A stretch of 6,581 bases of DNA from an uncultured Collinsella sp. (lineage in GTDB: Bacteria; Actinomycetota; Coriobacteriia; Coriobacteriales; Coriobacteriaceae): NCBI GenBank assembly GCA_900752345.1, contig CAADVA010000214.1, forward strand, positions 1 through 6,581, read 5' to 3'. A program made the translations under genes and the position numbers. Shown in pieces: positions 1 to 5,427 of the stretch (position 1 is its first letter; each line of letters starts with the position of its first letter). A model generated the notes under the pieces. It had not been told where the DNA came from, searched no databases, and saw nothing but the letters and a program-made list of their open reading frames with translations.

Positions 1-199
1 CATCGGCGACCGCCCCCTTCAGGAACCCGTCGTAGACCGACAGGTCGGCCCCGCCGGCCCCGCCGAGAGGGCGCGCGCAGAGAGGGGCGATGCCCCGCTG
101 GCCTAGCCTAAGGGCGAAAACGGAATAGACGGACCGACCGTCCGGCTGAGTCTGGGAAGAGGTGCCGGGCGGCGGGCGGAGCATGGCCACCGGACCCAT
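1..199 (-). CDS. Possible partial hypothetical ORF running off the left edge
   Basis: A reverse-strand frame is open from an ATG at 199 to the left edge. Its last part reads like protein (GRSVYSVFALRLGQRG, then a Gly/Ala-rich stretch, then LSVYDGFLKGAVAD) and has no stop before the window ends. Its first residues (MGPVAMLRPPGTSSQ) are less convincing. A second reverse frame starts at an ATG at 209, nine bases after AAGGA, reads MCFDGSGGHAPPA and stops at 108. The two may be parts of one gene joined by a frameshift near 135-145, where both carry a G-R-S-V stretch. On the + strand a 44-codon frame (183-317, MATGPIETHLHRSFNW...) overlaps. I recognise none of these and cannot decide which, if any, is translated. 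Confidence 0.25.
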   Translation of the reverse strand, partial: MGPVAMLRPPPGTSSQTQPDGRSVYSVFALRLGQRGIAPLCARPLGGAGGADLSVYDGFLKGAVAD

Positions 200-333
200 C
201 GAAACACATCTCCACCGTTCCTTCAACTGGGAAAACGACGCCCCGTGGCCTGAATGGGGCCTCGGGGGCGTTCGGCTAACTGCGGGAACGGCCTATCCGC
301 TCAATGTGTTCGGCTGAGATCGGAAATCAACCA

Positions 334-339
334 TATTAT
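334..339 (+). promoter_or_regulatory. -10-like box upstream of the 389 gene
   Basis: TATTAT matches the -10 consensus at five of six positions and lies about 50 bases before the start codon at 389. No good -35 hexamer is seen at 16-18 bases upstream (the nearest is a weak TTCGGC at 309), so this is a partial promoter call. Confidence 0.35.
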
Positions 340-388
340 GGGCACAGTCGGCAATTGGGTTGGATAGCCTCGCACCGGAGGAATCAAC

Positions 389-790
389 ATGAGTACAAGT
401 AGCTACAAACCGCAAAAAGGCCGTGGCCTCCCGTGGCCTTTAGACACGGACGCTCCATCGGTTGCCGATCAGGCCGAGACACCTAGCGAGATGGAGGCGG
501 CGCTTGACGTTCGACAGGATGAGATTGCAAAGAGCGAGATCCTGAGTGGAATCAACAGGCCATCCTACGACTCATTATTTGCGGTCGCGAAGAATCGCGT
601 CCAGCTTGCGATTCTGATCGTGATTTGCTCCTTCCAGACGTCCAAAGGGCCTAATAGGAAGGATGCCAACGGAAAAGAACTTACAAAAGGTCTTTTCATG
701 CGTCAGGACAAGCTCGAAAAAAAGTCTGTTCGACTCAACCGACTGTATCGAAAGCTCTGGGCGAGCTGGCTCATCGAGGCATCATCATGA
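389..790 (+). CDS. Hypothetical protein, 133 aa
   Basis: This open frame is probably a real gene because its ATG follows a near-perfect ribosome site, GGAGG at 377-381, with seven bases between. The product is 133 residues. The N-terminal 50 residues are hydrophilic and rich in Asp, Glu, Ala and Pro. A short hydrophobic patch (VQLAILIVICSF, about residues 71-82) follows and is too short to be a confident membrane span. The C-terminal 50 residues are strongly basic (KLEKKSVRLNRLYRKLW), which might suit nucleic-acid or partner binding. I do not recognise a family. Its stop codon overlaps the ATG of a following frame (ATGA at 787-790), suggesting it once led a two-gene operon. Its composition is less GC-rich than the segment beginning near 838. 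Confidence 0.65.
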   Translation: MSTSSYKPQKGRGLPWPLDTDAPSVADQAETPSEMEAALDVRQDEIAKSEILSGINRPSYDSLFAVAKNRVQLAILIVICSFQTSKGPNRKDANGKELTKGLFMRQDKLEKKSVRLNRLYRKLWASWLIEASS

Positions 791-840
791 AGACCAATGG
801 GGTGTGGGTCATCGTTTGGGCTCAGCTCGATATTCAAGCG
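787..840 (+). pseudogene. Remnant 5' end of a translationally coupled ORF
   Basis: The ATG at 787 overlaps the stop of the preceding gene as ATGA, a classic arrangement for translational coupling. The first codons give MKTNGVWVIVWAQLDIQA, which reads like a natural hydrophobic protein start. From about 838 the base composition jumps to very GC-rich, and the same frame (open until 1407) turns into Arg/Gly/Pro/Ser-rich sequence typical of an antisense shadow. At that point a convincing reverse-strand reading begins. I infer that the original second gene was replaced by recombination near 838 and only about 17 codons remain. The full open frame to 1407 could still be translated, but it would not resemble the original product. 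Confidence 0.4.
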
Positions 841-1318
841 CGTGAGGCCGGATGGGATCCGCGCGCGGACGCGGGCGGCGAGGTCGGACGTGAAAGCCGG
901 ACCGCAGAGGTATCGAGCGCACGCGGCCAGGGCCTCGAGGGCGCCTGGCGGGTAGGGAGATCCGAGCATGAGGCAGGACAACGCGCAGGCCCGCGAAAGG
1001 TTCACGAGCTCCCCCGCGACGCGGCTGGACCCTCGGCTGCCCCTCGTAAAGGATGCAGAAGACACGGTCGAGGTCCGACGGTTCGACCAGGCTGTACCGG
1101 CAGTCCGCGTACAGTGCGCAGCCCCTCCCGCGCGGGTCGCCGTCCGAGTCCTCATCCGGCTCATGATGGCGCACCTCAACCCAAAGGCCCTCCAACACGT
1201 CGTCGAACCCGAAATCGAGCTCCGCCTGGACGCTCTCGCCGAGCGCATCGCCCAGGGCGAGCTCCGGCACCTTCGTCACACGGCCGTCCAGCCACTCAAT
1301 CTCTGTCATCGCGCGCAT
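830..1318 (-). pseudogene. Frameshifted gene of unknown function
   Basis: Two reverse-strand frames together give a plausible protein. The first starts at an ATG at 1318, eight bases after GGAAGGGG, and reads MRAMTEIEWLDGRVTKVPEL, then an acidic region (FGFDDVLEGLWVEV, HHEPDEDSDGD), then LVEPSDLDRVFCILYEGQPR near 1031-1090. The second frame continues with ELVNLSRACALSCLML and ALEALAACARYLCG and runs to about 838. They meet in 1011-1036. Removing one base from the run of five C at 1011-1015 (G on the coding strand) would join them as QPRVQPRRGELVNLSRA. The first frame unshifted stays open to 809 but becomes Arg/Pro-rich and looks non-native. The second frame stays open to 703, inside the upstream gene, so the true C-terminus may be lost. 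I do not recognise the family. Confidence 0.5.
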
Positions 1319-1819
1319 GGTGCAAGCCCCTTCCGACACGGGATTGTCAGCTCAACCCGACCCTTACCCATACGGACGAACATAACTCGCCAGGGGGAAG
1401 CCCCTGAAGGCCGTGCGCCACAACATGAGGCCGAATCCGCCCCCGGCTGGACAGGCCAACAACGAAGGAGCACACGGAACCGGCGCGGCGTTACAACCGT
1501 CCCGGCAAGCGTGTCACTTGGCCAAGTCATGATGCCGACAAACCCGGAAATGCTCCAACGGAGCGCCGAACGAGCGTAACAATATAAAGCCGTGCAACAC
1601 GTGTTGGACGACCGGAACATCCCAAACAAAGGCCTGTAGGTCCCACCTTCAAGCCCAATAGCAAAATGTGCATCAGCGGATTTGCAGCGATACAAGTCTC
1701 AACCGTCACCATCACACCGCAGCGCGCCTAGTCCCACTCATCCTACTGCAAATGTCCCAGAACGAGAAAACGACCAGCTTAACATGCCAACCTTTATATC
1801 CGCACGCGCGTAATTCAAC
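1319..1819. other. About 500 bases without a convincing gene
   Basis: Open frames exist on both strands (for example reverse 1306-1695), but their translations are rich in Arg, Cys and Pro and lack good ribosome sites. The stretch contains a short hairpin at 1391-1406 (CAGGGG, loop GAAG, CCCCTG; no T run after it) and a perfect 12-bp palindrome CAACACGTGTTG at 1595-1606. It also lies downstream of the reverse-strand DUF1648 gene, for which no terminator hairpin with a T run was seen. It may be degraded sequence. Confidence 0.5.
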
Positions 1820-2453
1820 TCATAAGGACCGGCTATCCCTTACCTGTGACACAATCTCAAACACACAGAACAGAATCATCAGTCCAATCATCGTATAAGA
1901 GGCAGCCGAACCTTCAAGCACTATTCCACAAAGAACAATCTCCGCGCAGCCAATAAGAACTGTTATCAGGCGCTCTGCCTTTTTGCTCTCGCCGCTCGCA
2001 TAAAAAGGCGGCAAAGCGCACAAGATCACATTTAGCCCGGGAAGGGAATACAGGATTGATAGTCCAAGTCCCCCATCAACCGCAGTGCTTTGCGTAAGAA
2101 TCAACTGAACCCAAACGGCAATTATCACTGAGCAGGTTGTCGATAAAAGAAGACTAGAAATATAGCACGCAACAAAGTCCCGTCGCATTCGAGCAGAGAA
2201 ATCCGCGAACTCTCTTCGCCGCGTGGAAACAATAAGGTACACAGTACACAGAAATTGCAATAGAACCAATCAGAGAAAACAGCGGAACAACCAGCAATTC
2301 AAGCTTATTACCCCATCGATCAACCACACCCCCACTCCAATGAGCGGGAATTGTATCAGGGAGGACTGACCAAGCCGCCCATAGAATCAGAAATGGAAGA
2401 ATAGAGAGGATGAAAGATGATAACACTGCAGTAGTTTTTTTTGAGGCTCTCAT
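1820..2453 (-). pseudogene. DUF1648 (SdpI-like) multi-pass membrane protein, frameshifted
   Basis: The N-terminal part has a membrane helix (SSFILSILPFLILWAAW) followed by LPDTIPAHWSGGVVDRWGNK, which matches the DUF1648 signature of SdpI-type proteins. In that family members are membrane immunity or signalling proteins; no specific role is inferred here. The frame breaks at 2237-2250, where a 7-bp unit is repeated exactly in tandem. Removing one unit gives IAISVYLIVSTRRREF and a continuous protein of about 208 residues with further hydrophobic segments: DFVACYISSLLLS, ILYSLPGLNVILCAL, LITVLIGCAEIVL and MIGLMILFCVFEI. As it stands, translation ends at 2154 after about 99 residues. The ATG at 2453 has AAGGAG eleven bases upstream. 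A GTG at 2480 with GGAG six bases upstream is an equally good start and would add nine residues. Confidence 0.75.
2237..2250. repeat. 7-bp perfect tandem duplication breaking the DUF1648 frame
   Basis: GTACACA occurs twice with no bases between (2237-2243 and 2244-2250). On the coding strand this is TGTGTAC twice. Seven bases shift the frame by one, and deleting one copy restores an uninterrupted membrane-protein frame, so this duplication is the likely direct cause of the break. Confidence 0.9.
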
Positions 2454-2501
2454 CGATTCCGCATCTCCTTGCGCGCCCACATTCCACTCCGCCTTAAATC
2501 A

Positions 2502-2528
2502 AGTATACGTTTTGGAACGGGATGTCAC
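2502..2528 (-). promoter_or_regulatory. Promoter of the DUF1648 gene
   Basis: On the reverse strand GTGACA (2523-2528, five of six to the -35 consensus) is followed after 15 bases by TATACT (2502-2507, five of six to the -10 consensus). The spacer is slightly short. Transcription would start near 2495, giving a leader of about 15 bases to the GTG at 2480 or about 40 to the ATG at 2453. Confidence 0.55.
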
Positions 2529-2554
2529 TCCGAACGCCTTACCCTCTTAGTGTG

Positions 2555-2571
2555 AATGCCGCTGCGGCATT
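2555..2571. promoter_or_regulatory. 17-bp palindrome between divergent promoters
   Basis: AATGCCGC-T-GCGGCATT is a perfect inverted repeat with 8-bp arms and a one-base centre. It sits just upstream of the -35 box of the + strand surface-protein gene and about 27 bases beyond the -35 box of the reverse DUF1648 gene. The position suits an operator for a dimeric regulator serving one or both genes. It has no T run, so a terminator role is unlikely. Confidence 0.45.
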
Positions 2572-2572
2572 G

Positions 2573-2601
2573 TTGACTCATCCTTAGTAATCGCGTCTAT
2601 C
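2573..2601 (+). promoter_or_regulatory. Probable promoter of the BspA-type gene
   Basis: TTGACT (2573-2578) is a near-consensus -35 box. At the ideal 17-base spacing lies TCTATC (2596-2601), a weak -10 match. A start of transcription near 2608 would leave about 35 bases of leader before the start codons, including AGGAG at 2631-2635. Confidence 0.4.
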
Positions 2602-2645
2602 CTCTGCAGCATCAGCCAAAGCAATCCGAGAGGAGCCGCACATGC

Positions 2646-3606
2646 ATGCAGCGGAAATTCCTTTCGGGGGGGGGTATCTCCCAGATTTACCCGCCGCCCG
2701 AAGGGGCAGTCGACAGTCGAGTACGTACTGATCATCGCGATCATCGTCCTGGTGGTGCTGATCGCGGGACCGTGGGTCTCGTCGGCGATCACAAACCAGT
2801 TCAACACGGTGGCGGGGACGCTCGGCAACGGAATCTCAAAGGGGAGCTGGGAGTCGGGCGGCACGGGCGGCGGCAACGGGTCGTTGACCGACGCCGACAT
2901 CGTGGACCCCGTTCACGGGATAGCGTTCGCCGTGTACTCGGAGGACGACCACAGCCTCATGTTCTACAAGCGCCGCGGGGTCCCCAGAGTCGGTGACATG
3001 CTCAACAGCCGCCGCGTGACGGCGGTGTATACGGGGTTCGAAAATGGATACGCCACCGCGGCCGTGGGAAACGACGGCAAGACGACTGCCCCCTGGTGGC
3101 CTAACAGAAATAATATCGTGGCCGTAAAGGCCATTGACGATGGCATAGAAATCCACTCGTTGGCATTTTGCTTTCAGTACATGGAGAACTGCAAGAGCTT
3201 TGATCTGGCAAAGTTCGACATGTCGAACTGCACAAATCTGCAGCACGCATTCGCGTATTGCGGCAATGCGACTTCCTTCAGTATTTCAAGCTGGGATACG
3301 TCCTCGGTCGTCGAATTCGACTCGGCGCTCAAAAACCTTTACAAGGTCGAGGAGATTGACATCTCCGGATGGTCGACGCGGAAAGCCGGCGATTTACGTC
3401 TCCTTTTTTCCACCGACAGTTCGCTGAAAAGCGTGAAATTTGGACCAGGGTGGAAGACCTTAGATGTTATGGATATGCTCGGCATGTTTAGCTATTGCAA
3501 AAATCTAAACCTCGACTGTTCCGATTGGAATGTCCCAACCTATGCCAATCATAGTGACTTCAATCACTGCGCCCCCGGCGTTATCCTCCCGAAGGCGTGG
3601 CAGTAG
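2646..3606 (+). CDS. Flp-pilin-like N-terminus fused to BspA-type leucine-rich repeats; leader out of frame at a G9 tract
   Basis: AGGAG at 2631-2635 serves two overlapping starts, ATG 2642 (6-base spacing) and ATG 2646 (10-base). Neither is in frame with the body, which is open to 3606. With G8 instead of G9 at 2666-2674, ATG 2646 gives a 319-residue protein. Its leader ends in RRPKG. A pilin-like segment QSTVEYVLIIAIIVLVVLI then AGPWVSSAITNQFNTVAG follows (about residues 21-58), then a Gly/Ser/Thr-rich linker and a C-terminal half of about 24-residue units such as FDLAKFDMSNCTNLQHAFAYC and FSISSWDTSSVVEFDSA, typical of the BspA/TIGR02167 repeat family of surface proteins. By analogy with Flp pilins, a prepilin peptidase would cut at G-Q and the repeats would face outward. 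Translation as written gives only a 29- or 116-residue off-frame peptide. A GTG at 2752 inside the hydrophobic helix is a formal but unlikely start. The gene could be phase-OFF or decayed. Confidence 0.8.
2666..2674 (+). repeat. Run of nine G in the leader of the BspA-type gene
   Basis: Nine consecutive G lie 20 bases into the leader. The paralogous leader at 3777-3786 has the interrupted form G6-T-G3. Eight or eleven G would put ATG 2646 in frame with the pilin-like segment; ten G would put ATG 2642 in frame. Confidence 0.9.
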
Positions 3607-3652
3607 GTCTGAAGAAACAAAACGGCAAGCAGTTTATGTGGCGCGGGCACCC

Positions 3653-3676
3653 GTGCCGCCGTTGCCTCAGCGGCAC
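3653..3676. repeat. Inverted repeat between the two surface-protein genes
   Basis: GTGCCGC and GCGGCAC form a perfect 7-bp stem with a ten-base loop, 47 bases after the stop of the BspA-type gene. No T run follows, so it is at best a weak terminator or a transcript-stabilising hairpin. Confidence 0.45.
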
Positions 3677-4026
3677 GTTACGGGCTAGTCGGTTCGATTT
3701 AACGTACGCTCTGCATGCAATATCAATCCCCATGCGAAGGGAGTGTCGCATATGCATGCAGCGGCAATTAACCTTCGGGGGGTGGGTATCTCCTAGGAAT
3801 ACCCGCCTCCGAGGCCAAGGAGCCATCGAGTACGTTCTGGTCATCGCGATTATCGTCCTGGTTGTGATGATAGCCGGCCCTTGGGTCTCGTCGGCAATCA
3901 GGAACCAGTTCAACACGGTGGCGGGAGTATTGGTAAACGGGACAGCAGGTGGGACTTGGGAACCGAGCGGTTCCGGCAGCGGTAACGGCGCGGGTTCCGC
4001 GACCGTCCAGGCGGCGCTCGCCAAGG

Positions 4027-4048
4027 ACGCGAAGGGCACGCGAAGGAC
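4027..4048. repeat. 11-bp tandem duplication breaking the DUF6273-type gene
   Basis: ACGCGAAGGGC (4027-4037) is followed at once by ACGCGAAGGAC (4038-4048), ten of eleven bases identical. Eleven bases shift the frame; removing one unit rejoins the pilin-like linker with the DUF6273-type body. Confidence 0.85.
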
Positions 4049-4505
4049 TGGACCCTCGGTGAGCAGAAGGCAGTTGCCGAGGACATCGCCGCCAAGGGCG
4101 AGGCGTCGCCCGCCTACGCTAAGGCGAAGGCCGCGATGGATGCCGGCACCGAGTTCTCGATGAAGCTCACCGATGGCAAGACGCTGACTTACCGCATTAT
4201 CGGCATCAATCATGATGACCCTGCAGGCGGATCCGGCAAGGCGGGCCTCACGTTCCTCACCACCACGACGGGCATTTGGTCCCCCATGAACGCGATTGAC
4301 ACCAACGCCGGCGGTTGGGAGAAGTCTGAACTCCGTCAGAAAATGAACTCCGGCAAGATCTGGAATCTGATGCCCTCCGATTTCCAGTCCAAGGTGAAGG
4401 CCGTCAAAAAGCTATCGAACAATGTCGGGGGCGGTGATGAGAACAAGAACGCCGCCGTGACGGCTACCTCGGACAAGCTGTTCCTGCTCAGCTACTCTGA
4501 GATCG

Positions 4506-4511
4506 CCCCCC
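4506..4511 (+). repeat. Run of six C breaking the DUF6273-type gene
   Basis: Six consecutive C separate the frame ending LLSYSEIAP from the frame continuing TSYWASYPWTS. With five C the two join without a gap. Confidence 0.85.
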
Positions 4512-4773
4512 ACCTCCTATTGGGCATCCTATCCCTGGACTTCCTCCGAGGGCACCCAGTACGAGGCCTTCAAAGGCAAGGTGACGGAGAACTATTCTGT
4601 TAATGCCTGTCTGAAGATTGGCAGCAGTTGGTGGGAGCGCTCGGTGAATCCGAGCAACTCCTACTACTTCCTCAATGTCGACAGCAGCGGCGACCCGACG
4701 TACGCCGACTACGCGGGGTACTCGTATTGCGTCTGCCCCGTTTGGTGCTTCTAGCTCAAATTTGATCTGATGT

Positions 4774-4807
4774 AAGGCCCGTGCAATCCTGCATGGGCCT
4801 TTCTTTT
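4774..4807 (+). terminator. Rho-independent terminator of the surface-protein pair
   Basis: AGGCCCGTGCA (4775-4785), loop ATCC, then TGCATGGGCCT (4790-4800) forms an 11-bp stem with a single G-U pair, extended by one A-T pair. TTCTTTT follows at 4801-4807. It begins 20 bases after the TAG of the DUF6273-type gene. Confidence 0.9.
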
Positions 4808-5226
4808 GGCAATTGCTCGACCGATTCGTGGCTTGAAACACAAATTATCGAGTTAAGGAGACATGGGGTCATACAGCGGCTCTCAGAGCACCTGCTGCAC
4901 TCCCCCGCCATTACCCCTGCGGCGTCCTCGTATGGAGCCCATCCTGGTTGGCATATCGTTGCAATCGCTCACTTGTCCACCGGTCAAGTGAGCTACTGGA
5001 ATAAATACAGCGACACGCTTGTTCGTTACAGTCGCTATATCTGTGTAAATCGCCGCGATAAATACAGTCTGTACTCGACTGTATACCAGCTACGCGTATG
5101 TAGATTCATATCGCGTTAATAAATCGGCCCAAGCGTGTGCAAAACGCACAAGTAGCCGCAAAAGGCGATTATCGCGCAGGGTGATTTTTGGCACCCTGTT
5201 GATTAATCAAAATTAAGCAATTGCTT
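4808..5226. other. Gene-free stretch rich in inverted repeats
   Basis: No frame here looks like a protein; the + frame 4781-5119 begins inside the terminator and has no ribosome site. The stretch contains many perfect dyads: GCTCACTTG/CAAGTGAGC (4967-4993, 9-base loop), ATACAGTC/GACTGTAT (5062-5084, 7-base loop), TGTGC/GCACA (5136-5150), CAGGGTG/CACCCTG (5177-5198), TTGATTAATCAA (5199-5210) and TTAAGCAATTGCTTAA (5213-5228). The 10-mer ATAAATACAG occurs at 5001-5010 and 5058-5067. Possible roles are regulator binding sites, a structured small RNA or remnants of a mobile element; none is proven. Confidence 0.55.
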
Positions 5227-5261
5227 AAAACAAAAAAGGTCAGGCACTAGGTGCCTGACCT
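5227..5261 (-). terminator. Rho-independent terminator downstream of tRNA-Pro
   Basis: On the reverse strand AGGTCAGGCAC, loop CTA, GTGCCTGACCT forms a perfect 11-bp stem (5237-5261) followed by TTTTTTGTTTT. It lies nine bases after the tRNA 3' end and so ends the tRNA transcript. Confidence 0.95.
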
Positions 5262-5270
5262 GCAAACTTC

Positions 5271-5347
<77 letters not shown>

Positions 5348-5386
5348 AAGCTTTTATTTGTTGCTCTGCTCTCGCTCGCAACAGGG

Positions 5387-5419
5387 AGTATATTAACCCG
5401 AAACTTTAGACTTGTGCAA
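5387..5419 (-). promoter_or_regulatory. Possible promoter of tRNA-Pro
   Basis: On the reverse strand TATACT (5387-5392) or the overlapping TAATAT (5390-5395) could be a -10 box about 40 bases before the tRNA. TTGCAC (5414-5419) stands 18 bases before TAATAT. The -35 match is weak, and read-through from coaBC is also possible because no terminator was seen between them. Confidence 0.35.
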
Positions 5420-5427
5420 GAACTTTT

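Larger units (their letters stand above)
3756..4754 (+). pseudogene. Flp-pilin-like N-terminus fused to a DUF6273-type domain; two internal frameshifts
   Basis: From ATG 3756 the leader MQRQLTFGGWVSPRNTRLRG is followed by QGAIEYVLVIAIIVLVVMI and AGPWVSSAIRNQFNTVAG, a Flp-pilin-like signal and helix nearly identical to that of the gene before it. A Gly/Ser linker follows. The frame breaks at an 11-bp tandem repeat (4027-4048). Removing one unit gives AKDAKDWTLGEQKAV and leads into a DUF6273-like domain: TLTYRIIGINHDDPAG, WEKSELRQKMNSGKIWNLMP, AVTATSDKLFLLSYSEIAP. A second break at C6 (4506-4511; C5 would be in frame) leads to PTSYWASYPWTSSEGTQ, then WWERSV and YCVCPVWCF before TAG at 4752. Repaired, the protein has 328 residues. 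DUF6273 proteins are probably surface-exposed with a C-type-lectin-like fold. As written only 135 residues are made. The ribosome site AAGGGAG (3737-3743) is better spaced for ATG 3752, which encodes only 14 residues. Confidence 0.8.

Noticed and set aside
968..1579. Long + strand open frame across 968-1579 and the + frame 787-1407 beyond codon 17
   Set aside because: Both are antisense to the better-supported reverse-strand gene, lack good ribosome sites for their own starts (787 apart) and have Arg/Pro/Ser-rich translations typical of GC-rich shadows.
1306..1695. Reverse-strand frame of 129 codons
   Set aside because: Cys/Arg-rich translation, no clear ribosome site, and it overlaps the supported start region of the reverse gene at 1318. 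No family recognised.
2752..3606. GTG at 2752 as the start of the BspA-type protein
   Set aside because: It would begin in the middle of the hydrophobic helix, lacks a ribosome site and discards a leader conserved with the next gene; a frameshift at G9 explains the data better.
3777..3786. G-rich tract G6-T-G3 as a G-quadruplex
   Set aside because: Only two G runs are present; four are needed for a simple intramolecular quadruplex.
4781..5119. + strand open frame of 112 codons
   Set aside because: It begins inside a strong terminator, has no ribosome site, and its sequence is dominated by inverted repeats.
4967..5228. CRISPR array
   Set aside because: The repeats are individual dyads of different sequence without regular spacing or a common direct repeat.
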